Assembly (NCBI RefSeq): GCF_017539065.1
Contig: NZ_JAFYHP010000030.1
Span: 1 to 59,518, forward strand
Origin: Methanobrevibacter sp.
Lineage (GTDB): Archaea > Methanobacteriota > Methanobacteria > Methanobacteriales > Methanobacteriaceae
Direction of reading: 5' to 3'
Length of the DNA: 59,518 bases
The notes beneath the pieces were generated by a model. It saw nothing but the letters and a program-made list of their open reading frames with translations. It made no database searches and was not told the origin of the DNA. Positions within the stretch are counted from its first letter, which is position 1. The number at the start of each line of letters is the position of its first letter. A program made the position numbers and the translations under genes. Positions 23,965 to 32,336 of this stretch are shown here, one piece after another.

Positions 23965-25109
23965 AAATTTCTGATGTTATTCAAAGCGATGATTCCGGCT
24001 TTAAGCTTCAATAATCCCTCTTTCAGCAATTCTTCAGGACAGGCGATATTCATTCTCAGGAAATTATCTCCACACTGGCCAAAATCAACTCCTGCAGACA
24101 GGAACAGTCCCTGATTCTGCCTTAAGAATTCGGACAAGACCTTTGAGGAAACATTTAAACGTGAACAGTCAAGCCATAAAAGATATGTCGCATCACATTC
24201 AACAAGACTGATTATCGGCAATTCGTTAGCTATGAATTCCCTAACTATTTGTTTATTTTCATATATTGCTTCTTTTAACTCTTCCAACCAGTCTTCAGAT
24301 TCTTTGTATGCAGCAATGACTGCAGCCGTTGCAAAAACATTGCATGAATCCGAATTGTCAACATGCATCTGATTTTTGATTTTTTCAAGCAGTTCCCTAT
24401 TTCTTGTGTGAACAACGGAACTCTGAAATCCTGCAATGTTGAATGATTTTGAGGGAGATAGACAGGTTATGACATTATCTGAAGAATCGCACGGATTATA
24501 TTTGACTCCCGGATCGGTCAAATCGCAGTGGATTTCATCGGAAATCAGAATCACGTCATGCTTTTTGCACAGCTCCTCGATTTTATCCAGCTCCTCACGT
24601 GACCAGATTTTGCCGATCGGATTGTGGGGATTGCACAGAATCATCATTTTGGCTTTTGACAGTTTTTCATCCAAATCATCGAAGTCAATCCTGTACACCT
24701 CATTTTCATAAATCAGTTCATTTTCAAGGACTTTGCGGTTATTGTCTTCAATGACATAGAAGAATACGTGATATACCGGCGTTTGAATTAAGATTTCATC
24801 ATCCTCATCAGTCAGGCATCTAATCATTGAGGATATTGACGGCATTACTCCAATTGCATAAGCCATATCCTCACGGGACATCTTAAAATCATATCTCCTG
24901 TCCCACCAGCTGATGTATGATTCGAAAAGCTCATCGGGAACTACAGTATATCCGTAGACAGGATGAGCTGCCCTTTTTAAGATGGCTTCCTGGATTTTCG
25001 GAGCTACCCTGAAGTCCATGTCCGCCACCCACATCGGCAAGTCATCATCGAACAAATCCCATTTCAGCGAGTTTGTGCCGTGCCTGTCAATTACGCTTTT
25101 AAAATCCAT
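23961..25109 (-). CDS. PatB/MalY-type PLP-dependent C-S lyase or aminotransferase
   Basis: 382 residues from the ATG at 25109. A longer frame upstream lacks coding character, while the protein proper starts M-D-F-K-S-V-I-D-R-H-G-T-N-S-L-K-W-D as in the family. Fold-type I features: N-P-H-N-P-I-G-K-I-W near residue 155, S-D-E-I-H-C-D-L near 190, and the PLP lysine in S-P-S-K-S-F-N-I-A-G near 223. MalY/PatB enzymes are cystathionine beta-lyases, and many are annotated simply as aminotransferases. Cytoplasmic. The gap to hdeD on the other strand is short and shared. Confidence 0.9.
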   Translation of the reverse strand: MDFKSVIDRHGTNSLKWDLFDDDLPMWVADMDFRVAPKIQEAILKRAAHPVYGYTVVPDELFESYISWWDRRYDFKMSREDMAYAIGVMPSISSMIRCLTDEDDEILIQTPVYHVFFYVIEDNNRKVLENELIYENEVYRIDFDDLDEKLSKAKMMILCNPHNPIGKIWSREELDKIEELCKKHDVILISDEIHCDLTDPGVKYNPCDSSDNVITCLSPSKSFNIAGFQSSVVHTRNRELLEKIKNQMHVDNSDSCNVFATAAVIAAYKESEDWLEELKEAIYENKQIVREFIANELPIISLVECDATYLLWLDCSRLNVSSKVLSEFLRQNQGLFLSAGVDFGQCGDNFLRMNIACPEELLKEGLLKLKAGIIALNNIRNF

Positions 25110-25158
25110 AATAATAAATAACATTTTCAATATATATAAGTTAAATGGAGGTGACCTT

Positions 25159-25647
25159 ATGGAAATAAACAAAATGGCAGGATATCTTTCAATAATTCTC
25201 GGTTTGGTATTCATCATATTCCCAATGTTTTCAGCGGGACTTGTTTCAGTGATTGTTGGTTTAAGTTTGCTCTTCTTCGGTATTTCAGCAATATTTATGG
25301 GCTGGAACATGCGTAATGAAGTGGACAACGCTTTCCCAAATATCATATTGGCAATTGGAATAATTGCAGTTATTTTTGGATTCCTATTCATATTCTACAT
25401 TGATGCATTATCATTCTTAATCGGATTCCAATTCTATATTGTGGGTTTCATAATGATTGTATTTGGTATTGGAGGGCTTTTCTCAAATATGACCCGTGTA
25501 TCCACATTCAGTTCCGTTTTGGTATTGTTAATGGGAATCTTAGCAATCGCTTTAGCCATATTTGCAATTAACCAACCGGTATATATCGCAATATTAATTG
25601 GTATTGTCCTGATTATTGAAGGTGCAGCATTGCTAATTTCAAATTAA
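25159..25647 (+). CDS. HdeD/DUF308 family membrane protein
   Basis: 162 residues from the ATG at 25159, behind GGAGGTGA; the longer frame upstream is antisense to the lyase gene. Six hydrophobic helices arranged as three hairpins, with glycine-rich segments such as G-Y-L-S-I-I-L-G-L-V-F-I-I-F-P and I-L-I-G-I-V-L-I-I-E-G-A-A-L-L. This is the HdeD/DUF308 fold, linked in bacteria to acid or stress tolerance. The function in methanogens is not known. Confidence 0.8.
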   Translation: MEINKMAGYLSIILGLVFIIFPMFSAGLVSVIVGLSLLFFGISAIFMGWNMRNEVDNAFPNIILAIGIIAVIFGFLFIFYIDALSFLIGFQFYIVGFIMIVFGIGGLFSNMTRVSTFSSVLVLLMGILAIALAIFAINQPVYIAILIGIVLIIEGAALLISN

Positions 25648-25703
25648 ATCAAAACAACCTACCATCATCATTTAAAATTTTTTTAATTAAAAATAGAAAA
25701 AGC

Positions 25704-25730
25704 GAAGTGGAAATATTATTTTCACACTTC
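25704..25730. terminator. Terminator between hdeD-like gene and the regulator gene
   Basis: An inverted repeat GAAGTG / CACTTC with A/T-rich inner pairing and a TATTA loop lies between two convergent genes. Confidence 0.5.
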
Positions 25731-25734
25731 AAAA

Positions 25735-26514
25735 CTATAACTCTGAGTCTTCGAATTTCCTAAACCCTATTTTGTTTTCGCCGCAATACTCTTCAATGCG
25801 GGATATGATTTCAGAGATATCATCGTCTGAATATTCATTCTTGAAATAGTATGCAATAGGCTGAGCATTGGTATATACTGTAATTATCACATACTCGTTG
25901 CCGTAGACACACACGTCCAAAGTATTGTAGATTTGAATGTCTTTTATGATGTCGCTTTTGGCTTTTTCAACCGGGGTTTCGTTTCCGATTGTCTTGATTT
26001 CGGTATTTCCATACATATTCTGCAACTTAGCCAGCTTGTCATAATCGGTTGAGACTTCACCTTCAGGTTCCATTTCAACCAGCTTTTCCTTGAAGAGCTT
26101 TGCATTGTGCAGCTTCTCCTGGATTTCAGCCAATTCCTTTTCAAGCTGTTTTTCATCTTCAATCAATGAATTTATGAATGCTTCGCTTCCATTGTTGAAT
26201 TCCTCATACATTTCAAGCACATCTCTTGGTGAGAGTATTGAATGGTTTTTGAAGAACTCCTTGGTGTGAGGCTTTACGCGTATGCTTAGCGGTTTCAGTT
26301 TTTCCTTTTTGGGTTTATGATGGTGGAATTCATCCTCTTCAAAGTTATCATCATATTTTTTGTGCAATGCCAACATTCTTTCGTGAAACAGTCTTCCGAA
26401 CTCTTCACGGGACATGTCTTCGGGGAAATTTATTTCAAAATCTCCAGGAGTATATGATCCTCCGAATCTTTCATTTCCCCATTCAAATTTTTTAGTTCTT
26501 TTTTGGTTTGTCAT
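25735..26514 (-). CDS. Ribbon-helix-helix-like regulator with coiled coil
   Basis: 259 residues from the ATG at 26514 (GGAAGTGAT upstream). Residues about 90-125 (L-S-I-R-V-K-P-H-T-K-E-F-F-K-N with L-S-P-R-D-V-L-E-M-Y-E-E-F) look like a ribbon-helix-helix DNA-binding motif. They are followed by a long coiled coil (E-K-Q-L-E-K-E-L-A-E-I-Q-E-K-L) and an alpha/beta C-terminal domain (V-C-V-Y-G-N-E-Y-V-I-I-T-V-Y-T). A histidine-rich spot H-H-H-K-P-K-K-E-K lies before the motif. Two palindromes overlap its own start region, suggesting autorepression. I do not recognise the family beyond this. Confidence 0.6.
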   Translation of the reverse strand: MTNQKRTKKFEWGNERFGGSYTPGDFEINFPEDMSREEFGRLFHERMLALHKKYDDNFEEDEFHHHKPKKEKLKPLSIRVKPHTKEFFKNHSILSPRDVLEMYEEFNNGSEAFINSLIEDEKQLEKELAEIQEKLHNAKLFKEKLVEMEPEGEVSTDYDKLAKLQNMYGNTEIKTIGNETPVEKAKSDIIKDIQIYNTLDVCVYGNEYVIITVYTNAQPIAYYFKNEYSDDDISEIISRIEEYCGENKIGFRKFEDSEL

Positions 26515-26529
26515 TGTATCACTTCCATT

Positions 26530-26588
26530 TTGTATTACAAAATGTATTTTTGTATACAATTAAATATTGATAGGAAGTAGTATATAAA
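26530..26588 (-). promoter_or_regulatory. Promoter with tandem TTGTA-TACAA operators
   Basis: The dyads TTGTATTACAA (26530-26540) and TTGTATACAA (26550-26559) have centres about 20 bases apart, two helical turns. On the minus strand a TATA box lies at about 26580-26588, so the sites cover the start point and leader of the RHH-like gene. A further TGTATAC half lies near 26608. Confidence 0.55.
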
Positions 26589-26643
26589 TGTATTCATTTT
26601 TTAAAAATGTATACGCGAAAAATTTTAAAAAAAATAATGGCAG

Positions 26644-27249
26644 TTACTTGCTTAATTCGGCACCAATCTCGAAAACCTTATCCAAATCCAAAGATAGTTG
26701 CTCTTCCTTTAATTTAACCTCTTCTTCGGACTTGGTTGAATAATCATTTTTGGAAATATTGGAAAAAGACTCAATTACCACTTTTCCATTCAACATTTTA
26801 AGCAGATCCTCAGACTGCTTCAGATGAGGCCTGATTGATTTTTCAAAATAATCCTTCGGATAATTGATGGTATAAAAAAGACCTACATTGACCTTGCCCT
26901 TGAACTTGTTTCCTGTTTTGTAGGAAACCATTGAATATATCATCCTTTCAAGCAAAGCCATGTAATGGCTGGACGGATGGGAGAAAAATATAGGAGCCGC
27001 AACCAGAAGGGCATCGGCATTAAAAATATCTTCAATCAATGGTGAAAGCTCATCTCTCCAGTAGCATTTGCAGACTTCATCATCCCTTTTGCATATCAGA
27101 CAGACTCTGCAACCGGATAACTCAAGTTTATACAAATCTATGTATTCGACTTCAGCGCCAACAGATTCCGCTCCCTTTAAAGCGGATTTTGCAAATTGTG
27201 CATTGATGCCTTTCCTTTTAGGATCAGCATTAATAACAATTGCCTTCAT
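26644..27249 (-). CDS. NADPH-dependent FMN reductase / iron-sulfur flavoprotein-like
   Basis: 201 residues. Flavodoxin-like fold with the N-terminal M-K-A-I-V-I-N-A-D-P-K-R-K-G-I-N nucleotide loop, A-D-A-L-L-V-A-A-P-I-F-F near residue 80, and a Cys cluster C-R-V-C-L-I-C-K plus C-K-C-Y-W near residues 47-63 that could be a disulfide or 4Fe-4S site. It overlaps the start of its paralogue by four bases (stop inside ATGA), so both are one operon. Probably an electron carrier or quinone or thiol-stress reductase. Confidence 0.8.
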   Translation of the reverse strand: MKAIVINADPKRKGINAQFAKSALKGAESVGAEVEYIDLYKLELSGCRVCLICKRDDEVCKCYWRDELSPLIEDIFNADALLVAAPIFFSHPSSHYMALLERMIYSMVSYKTGNKFKGKVNVGLFYTINYPKDYFEKSIRPHLKQSEDLLKMLNGKVVIESFSNISKNDYSTKSEEEVKLKEEQLSLDLDKVFEIGAELSK

Positions 27250-27878
27250 TTGGATAACTCCGCACCGATTTCAAATGCCTTCTCCAAATCATTCGGAAAC
27301 TGCATTATCCACTGCCTTTCCTTTGCCTCCTGAGAAAATCCATTCATGTTATATTTGGAATAATCGCTTACCTGCATGGTATCGCAGACAGGATAGGAGA
27401 CTATTTCCCCATTCAGGAATGAAAATAAGAATTCGGTGGACGCCAAGCTATCCTTCATTGACTTCTCATAAAACTCAAGCGGAGCATTCATAGTGTAGAA
27501 TATTCCGACATTGACCTTACCTGCATAATAGCTTGACCCGTCATCATAAGACATTACACAAAAGATTAATCTTTCGATTAATGCCCTGAATTCGCTTGTA
27601 GGCTGTCCAAAGTAAATCGGTGAGCCGATCAAAAGGCAGTCTGCATCCAAAATTTTTTCAATCACCGGTTGGAGGTCATCCTTCCAGTAGCACTTGCCTT
27701 TGGTTTTGTCCTTAAGCTTGCAGACAAGGCAGCTTCTGCAGCCTGTAAATATTAAATCATATAAATTGATATATTCCGTTTCAGCACCGACAGATTCGGC
27801 ACCTTTCTGAGCGGATTGCAAGATCTCTGCAGTGTTCCATTTTTTTCTGGGACTTGCATTAACTACTATTGTTTTCAT
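27246..27878 (-). CDS. NADPH-dependent FMN reductase-like flavoprotein (paralogue)
   Basis: 210 residues, the upstream member of a tandem pair. It begins M-K-T-I-V-V-N-A-S-P-R-K-K-W-N-T; the cysteine region C-R-S-C-L-V-C-K with C-Y-W matches its neighbour, and A-D-C-L-L-I-G-S-P-I-Y-F-G-Q-P carries the flavin-phosphate loop. The two proteins share layout and C-terminus (F-E-I-G-A-E-L-S-K), indicating a recent tandem duplication. The 22-base gap from serS may put it downstream of that gene's transcript. Confidence 0.8.
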   Translation of the reverse strand: MKTIVVNASPRKKWNTAEILQSAQKGAESVGAETEYINLYDLIFTGCRSCLVCKLKDKTKGKCYWKDDLQPVIEKILDADCLLIGSPIYFGQPTSEFRALIERLIFCVMSYDDGSSYYAGKVNVGIFYTMNAPLEFYEKSMKDSLASTEFLFSFLNGEIVSYPVCDTMQVSDYSKYNMNGFSQEAKERQWIMQFPNDLEKAFEIGAELSK

Positions 27879-27899
27879 GAAATTAATTTACTCCAAAAA

Positions 27900-29177
27900 T
27901 TATTTTTGAGCTTCAATGAAGGTTTTTCCATTCATGTAAGGGACTAACACTTCAGGAACTTTAACACTGCCGTCAGCCTGCTGATAGTTTTCAAGAATAC
28001 AGCACATGGTCCTTTCGGTTGCAATGGCTGTACTGTTTAAGGTGTGCAATATTTGAGCATCACCTGAACCTGCCCTTCCGACACGTGTCTTGGTCTTGCG
28101 TGCCTGATAATCCTTACAATTGGTACATGAAACCAGTTCACGGTAGGTTTCAGAGCCAGGGAACCATGCTTCCAAGTCATATTTGATGGCTGCATTGTCA
28201 TTTAAAGCTGATGATACGATAGCTATGATCTGATATGGAAGACCCAGTTTCTGATAGATTCCTTCGGTGACTTCCATTAACTTTTCATGCTGATTTTTAG
28301 AATCGTCAGGTGTTGAGAAAATGAACAGTTCGATTTTTTCAAATTGGTGAACCCTGAATATTCCTAATGTATCCTTTCCGTGTGATCCTGCTTCTTTTCT
28401 AAAACAGGTTGAAAGTGCACAGTATCTTAAAGGCAAATCATCGGGATTTATAATTTCATCCCTGTGAAGAGCGGCCAAAGTCTGCTCTGCAGTTGCAATC
28501 AGATACATGTCCTCGTTTTCGATTTTGTATAGGGTTTCTTCGAATTCACCCAATTCGGAAGTCTCTGCTGCAACTTCACCTTTAACGAAGAATGGTGTCT
28601 GCATTGGAATGTAGCCTTCGGCTTCCAGTTCTGATAGGGCAAATTGAATCAAAGCCAGATTCAAGTGCAGTATGTCTCTTTTCAGGTAGTAGAATCTTGC
28701 CCCGGCTATTTCGGCGGCGGTTTCAAGGTCCGCTCCGTCGATTTTATTAATCAAATCCACATGGTTTAAAGCTTCAAAATCAAATTCCGGTTTTTCGCCA
28801 TAAGTTCTGACTACTACATTATCATCTTCAGTGTCTGAAATTGGAACGTCCTCATCAATGACGTTTCCTACTTTGTATCTGTAATCGTCTCTGAGTTTGA
28901 GGTAATCGGCATTTTTTGCAGTGAGCTGTTTGATTTCAGCTGCCACTTCTTTGGATCTTGCGATTACTTCTTCTAAATTACCTTCCTCTTTTGCTTTTTT
29001 GAATGATTTGGATAATTTATTTTTTTCAGATCTTAATGAATTTAGTTTTCTTTCACCTTCTCTCCATAAGGTGTCGTATTCAATTACTTTTTCTACGTTT
29101 TCTGTGTCTCTAAATCTCTTCTTTTCAGAGTCTATGATTATTTCCGGATTGTCTCTGAATAACTTTATATCTAACAA
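27900..29177 (-). CDS. serS: Serine--tRNA ligase
   Basis: 425 residues, TTG start after AGGGGACAAAATA. Bacterial-type SerRS: N-terminal coiled-coil arm (residues about 30-100), then class II motifs with F-R-K-E-A-G-S-H-G-K-D-T-L-G-I-F-R-V-H-Q-F near residue 255 and the C-terminal S-C-T-N-C-K-D-Y-Q-A-R region with A-I-A-T-E-R near residue 395. Some methanogens use the unusual archaeal SerRS with an N-terminal zinc domain; this one is the ordinary type. Length normal. Confidence 0.95.
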   Translation of the reverse strand: MLDIKLFRDNPEIIIDSEKKRFRDTENVEKVIEYDTLWREGERKLNSLRSEKNKLSKSFKKAKEEGNLEEVIARSKEVAAEIKQLTAKNADYLKLRDDYRYKVGNVIDEDVPISDTEDDNVVVRTYGEKPEFDFEALNHVDLINKIDGADLETAAEIAGARFYYLKRDILHLNLALIQFALSELEAEGYIPMQTPFFVKGEVAAETSELGEFEETLYKIENEDMYLIATAEQTLAALHRDEIINPDDLPLRYCALSTCFRKEAGSHGKDTLGIFRVHQFEKIELFIFSTPDDSKNQHEKLMEVTEGIYQKLGLPYQIIAIVSSALNDNAAIKYDLEAWFPGSETYRELVSCTNCKDYQARKTKTRVGRAGSGDAQILHTLNSTAIATERTMCCILENYQQADGSVKVPEVLVPYMNGKTFIEAQK

Positions 29178-29291
29178 TATTTTGTCCCCTAAAATATTTT
29201 ATTCAATAATAATTTAGTTTCTTTTGTTTTTTAAAGTTAATGTTAAATTAAAAAAAAGTAGTTTTTAGGGTTCACACCAAACCCCTATTAT

Positions 29292-29663
29292 TTATAACAA
29301 GTTTTCTTCAAAACTTGCCTTTAAGTCGTTTTTAAGTTTATCTGAGTAGTTTTCACTCTCAACAGTTACCATAGCAATCTCATATAAAACCTTGTTTAAT
29401 GATTTGCCTTTTTCAGTTAATTTATATCTTATATTCTTCTTATCGCATTTGTCGACAATTCTCTGGATTAATCCGTTTTTCTCCATCTCTTTGAGACAGT
29501 TGCTCAAAACCTTATTTGAAAGGTTTGGTTTGTCTTCTTTGAATTCATGAAATCTGGATTTTCCATAGAATAAATCGCGGATTATCTGAATTACCCATTT
29601 TTTATTAATTAATTCTACAACTAATTCTATAGGGCATGATTTTACATGTTTTGTGATGTTCAT
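29292..29663 (-). CDS. HxlR-family transcriptional regulator
   Basis: 123 residues from the ATG at 29663, behind GGAGGT. The HxlR winged-helix pattern is clear: C-P-I-E-L-V-V-E-L-I-N-K-K-W-V-I-Q-I-I-R-D-L near residue 10, then F-H-E-F-K-E-D-K-P-N-L-S-N-K-V-L-S-N-C-L-K-E-M as the recognition helix, and the wing Y-K-L-T-E-K-G. The N-terminal Cys, conserved in redox-sensing HxlR proteins, is present. Two dyads in the upstream gap are likely operators. Confidence 0.85.
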   Translation of the reverse strand: MNITKHVKSCPIELVVELINKKWVIQIIRDLFYGKSRFHEFKEDKPNLSNKVLSNCLKEMEKNGLIQRIVDKCDKKNIRYKLTEKGKSLNKVLYEIAMVTVESENYSDKLKNDLKASFEENLL

Positions 29664-29712
29664 GATGGTTACCTCCAAAAAATTAGTCTTTATATTGACT
29701 TGTTTTTGAAGT

Positions 29713-29795
29713 ATATAAACCTTTCGGTATGAGGTAACTAATCGGTTACAAAAAGCATTTATATGGAGTGATTACAAGTCTGTAATGAAAGCTGA
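29713..29795. promoter_or_regulatory. Divergent promoters with two HxlR-type dyads
   Basis: On the minus strand, TTTATATAC near 29713-29721 is the TATA box of the HxlR gene. On the plus strand, TTTATATGG near 29757-29765 is another TATA box. The dyads GTAAC-N6-GTTAC (near 29735-29750) and ATTAC-N6-GTAAT (near 29770-29786) lie on both sides of the second box. Confidence 0.45.
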
Positions 29796-29844
29796 ATTTC
29801 CGGCTTTCAAGATTAAAAAGATAGTAAAAGAGAAATTGGAATGA
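29785..29844 (+). CDS. Very short possible peptide or remnant
   Basis: A 19-residue frame, M-K-A-E-F-P-A-F-K-I-K-K-I-V-K-E-K-L-E, is placed directly behind the plus-strand promoter and the second dyad. Its start lies inside the dyad and no ordinary ribosome binding site precedes it. It could be a remnant of a gene once controlled by the HxlR protein. The rest of 29845-30063 has only a hairpin (29962-29999). Confidence 0.2.
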   Translation: MKAEFPAFKIKKIVKEKLE

Positions 29845-29961
29845 AAATGCGATGAATCCACAAATATGCAAATTTTTGACAAAAATCAGTATTATCAAAT
29901 CAATTTGTCAGCCTATAAAAAAATAATTAATTACCCAATAATCATTGGATTTCCAAAAAAA

Positions 29962-29999
29962 AGGATTTTTTGAGATAGCGTTGAGCTATCACCCATCCT
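29962..29999 (-). terminator. Terminator-like hairpin after the ArsC-like gene
   Basis: The stem AGGAT (29962-29966) / ATCCT (29995-29999) encloses GATAGC (29974-29979) / GCTATC (29985-29990) with a five-base loop. It lies about 65 bases past the stop of the minus-strand ArsC/Spx-like gene. Confidence 0.4.
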
Positions 30000-30063
30000 C
30001 CAATCAAAAATTGTTCCCATTTTCCTAAAACGGGTTAAAATCAAAAAATCAAAAACTATCTTT

Positions 30064-30414
30064 TTAAATTAATTTTTCTTCCCATTCCTTGAGTTTGAAA
30101 CCCACCAGAACAATATCGCCATCAACCAAAATCGGCCTTTTGACAAGCATTCCATCAGTGGCAAGGAGATCAAGCTGTTCATCTTCAGACATGTCAGGCA
30201 ACTTGTCTTTTAATTTCAATTCACGATATTTCATGCCGCTTGTATTGAAAAACCTTTTAAGGGGCAAATCAGAAATCCGCCACCATTCGCGCAATTCCTC
30301 TGCGGTCGGATTGTCCTCGATAATATGTCTTGACTCATATTCAATATTGTGTTCGTCCAGCCAGTTTTTTGCTTTCCTGCAGGTTGAACATTTCGGATAA
30401 TTAACGAATAACAT
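30064..30414 (-). CDS. ArsC/Spx family protein
   Basis: 116 residues. Thioredoxin-like fold with N-Y-P-K-C-S-T-C-R-K-A-K-N-W-L near the N-terminus (Cys-x-x-Cys at residues 9 and 12), then F-F-N-T-S-G-M-K-Y-R and, near residue 90, V-K-R-P-I-L-V-D-G, the three-strand region with conserved Arg-Pro. The family includes glutaredoxin-dependent arsenate reductases and Spx-type regulators; the CxxC pair and absence of the Spx RNAP-binding context point to a reductase of uncertain substrate. It lies 21 bases after the HAD gene on the same strand. Confidence 0.8.
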   Translation of the reverse strand: MLFVNYPKCSTCRKAKNWLDEHNIEYESRHIIEDNPTAEELREWWRISDLPLKRFFNTSGMKYRELKLKDKLPDMSEDEQLDLLATDGMLVKRPILVDGDIVLVGFKLKEWEEKLI

Positions 30415-30435
30415 AATAAATAATTGATTTTCAAG

Positions 30436-31080
30436 TTAAAAATACTTTAGTATCTGGGAGGCATCCTCAATGATTTCCAAAGGATATTCATTTTCATAAT
30501 CCTCCTGAAATCCGTATCCCCATTTAACGATAAGACAATCTATTTCAGCGTTTTTGGCCGTTTCAATATCAGTTGAGGAATCCCCAATGTATATCTGCTC
30601 ATCCTTTGTAACCTTGAATTTCCTGCCCATCCTTTTTACGGCACATGGACTTGGCTTTGACGGATAAGCCGGATTGTGGCCTTCAATTGCTGCAAAATCA
30701 ATGTCCGGCCAATGCTTATCAATGAAATGCCTGATTGAATCAGTTCCCCTGTTGGAATGAATGGCCAATGATATGTTTCTGCTTTGAAGTTCGAGAAGAA
30801 CATCCTTAACGCCGTCGAAAGGCAGAGTGTTTTCCTTGGGGGAGGCGCCATATATTTCCCAATAAGTCTCTTTTACCATCTCGATGTTTTCGGCAGTGTT
30901 TTTATCTTTCAGGACCAATGAAACTATCTCATCAATGTTTCCTCCCAGCCTTTTAACATATTCATCATGGGTAAGGGTGGGAAAGCCATGCCTTGACAAT
31001 GCCTCATTCAGACAGATTCTGACATCATCTATCGAATCGAACAACGTTCCGTCAAAATCAAAAATTGCGAATCTCTTCAT
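30436..31080 (-). CDS. HAD-superfamily phosphatase, phosphoglycolate phosphatase-like
   Basis: 214 residues. HAD motifs in order: F-D-F-D-G-T-L-F-D-S (residues 6-15, Asp nucleophile and acid/base), S-N-R-G-T near 109 as motif II, K-P-S-P-C-A-V near 143 as motif III lysine, and Y-I-G-D-S-S-T-D near 165 as motif IV. The helical C1 cap between motifs I and II fits the Gph/YjjG group. It probably removes phosphate from small metabolites. Leader is very short. Confidence 0.85.
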   Translation of the reverse strand: MKRFAIFDFDGTLFDSIDDVRICLNEALSRHGFPTLTHDEYVKRLGGNIDEIVSLVLKDKNTAENIEMVKETYWEIYGASPKENTLPFDGVKDVLLELQSRNISLAIHSNRGTDSIRHFIDKHWPDIDFAAIEGHNPAYPSKPSPCAVKRMGRKFKVTKDEQIYIGDSSTDIETAKNAEIDCLIVKWGYGFQEDYENEYPLEIIEDASQILKYF

Positions 31081-31140
31081 AATTAGTAATCTGTAGATTT
31101 TAGCATATATTCATATAGTAAAAAACTCTATGTATAAAAT

Positions 31141-31428
31141 ATGATTACCATACTAACCACATCATTATCAATCATGCCGCAGTTCGACAATCCCCTATTT
31201 GACATACCAATCATTCTGATTTTCATTTTAATGATTGCCAGCTGCTGTCTGGGCGATGACACCAAACCTAAAACCAAAAACACATACAGACCACAGAAAA
31301 GCAATAGGAATTATGGCTTCAGTAACGACTATCCCGACTACAGCGATTACGATTCAAGCTGGGACGATGCATGGTTTGAAAAGACCGGCCAGGACCCGTG
31401 GTTTGACGATCCCAATGACAAGAAATGA
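31141..31428 (+). CDS. Small membrane protein with acidic aromatic tail
   Basis: 95 residues. A hydrophobic helix covers residues about 22-38 (I-P-I-I-L-I-F-I-L-M-I-A-S-C-C-L). The tail is polar with repeated Asp-Tyr and Trp-Phe pairs (D-Y-P-D-Y-S-D-Y-D, A-W-F-E-K-T-G-Q-D-P-W-F-D). No Shine-Dalgarno precedes the ATG, so the mRNA may be leaderless; the Met at residue 12 is a possible alternative start. It ends one base before the convergent YgjV-like gene. Unrecognised. Confidence 0.5.
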   Translation: MITILTTSLSIMPQFDNPLFDIPIILIFILMIASCCLGDDTKPKTKNTYRPQKSNRNYGFSNDYPDYSDYDSSWDDAWFEKTGQDPWFDDPNDKK

Positions 31429-31947
31429 TCAAGTTCCGGAATCATGAGTGATTAACCTGTATAATGAAACCAATCCGACCAGTGCAGTAATAGATTCGAT
31501 GACTGCTGATGAAAAATCGAGAATCGCCAGAAAGTAAACGATGTAGATTGCACTGTTGACAATGAAACTTGTCTTGATTGTCTTTATCGATTTCAGATAG
31601 TAATTGCACAATGTTATTTGAACGATTGCAATGATCGGCAAAAGCCCGACAAAGCCCAAAGTGTTTACCAGCAATCCCAAAACTATTGAAATGATTATGA
31701 AAAATATTGTCCAGTTTCTGGTTAACCTGTTCTTATACACCATCAGGTTTCTGGAAGCCGCAATTGCCATTGTTGTCACGCCTGTCCAGGAAAAGAAAAA
31801 AACAGATGAAATCATCAGGATGAAAGCATTAAGGAACTGATAGAAATATGCTTTCTTCTCATCATTAACCCACATGCTCATTATGATGAAAATCCCTGCG
31901 ATTAATGAAATGATGTTTCCTATGACAATGTTTAACGGCAAATTCAT
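31429..31947 (-). CDS. YgjV-like membrane protein
   Basis: 172 residues with six hydrophobic helices. The pattern I-S-L-I-A-G-I-F-I-I-M-S-M-W followed by K-K-A-Y-F-Y-Q-F-L-N-A, and A-I-A-A-S-R-N-L-M-V-Y-K-N in the loop, matches the bacterial inner-membrane family typified by YgjV. Function unknown. No operon partner is obvious, although the next minus-strand gene is 32 bases upstream. Confidence 0.65.
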   Translation of the reverse strand: MNLPLNIVIGNIISLIAGIFIIMSMWVNDEKKAYFYQFLNAFILMISSVFFFSWTGVTTMAIAASRNLMVYKNRLTRNWTIFFIIISIVLGLLVNTLGFVGLLPIIAIVQITLCNYYLKSIKTIKTSFIVNSAIYIVYFLAILDFSSAVIESITALVGLVSLYRLITHDSGT

Positions 31948-31979
31948 AATATCCTATTTATTGAAATTTCTACTTATAA

Positions 31980-32336
31980 TTAATCTAATCTGAGCTCAAC
32001 ATAGTTGAGCCTGACCATGGTGACGATTGAAATTATTCCAAGAATTATAATTCCAACAGCCAGACAAATACATCCCCAAGGCCATGAAAGAGAATTGAAA
32101 ATACCCAGATACCACAAGACGAACAGCGGAAGGCAAATGAATGAGAATATAATTACAAAAAGATTTAATGCAGGATGGCCTTCTTTTTTAAAAATCAATG
32201 TGAACAATATTAAAAAAAGCATTATCAATACAATAGAGACTATCGCATTCCAGCCTACATTGGTGAAGAACTTGAAAATGAAAATAATCAAAAGCAGTGC
32301 TATGGACGTTATCAGGCGTAAGTGAGAATCAGCCAT
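31980..32336 (-). CDS. Four-helix membrane protein, unknown
   Basis: 118 residues from the ATG at 32336 (AGGTG six bases upstream; the ATG directly before it is an alternative). Four hydrophobic helices: I-T-S-I-A-L-L-L-I-I-F-I-F-K, A-I-V-S-I-V-L-I-M-L-F-L-I-L-F, L-F-V-I-I-F-S-F-I-C-L-P-L-F-V, and W-G-C-I-C-L-A-V-G-I-I-I. It starts within the 3' end of ogt (eight-base overlap), so it is the last gene of the U32-cfbC-ogt operon. Confidence 0.6.
   Translation of the reverse strand: MADSHLRLITSIALLLIIFIFKFFTNVGWNAIVSIVLIMLFLILFTLIFKKEGHPALNLFVIIFSFICLPLFVLWYLGIFNSLSWPWGCICLAVGIIILGIISIVTMVRLNYVELRLD

Noticed and set aside
25110..25391. 94-residue N-terminal extension of the PatB-like enzyme
   Set aside because: It runs antisense through the hdeD-like gene and has no family similarity; the enzyme starts properly at 25109.
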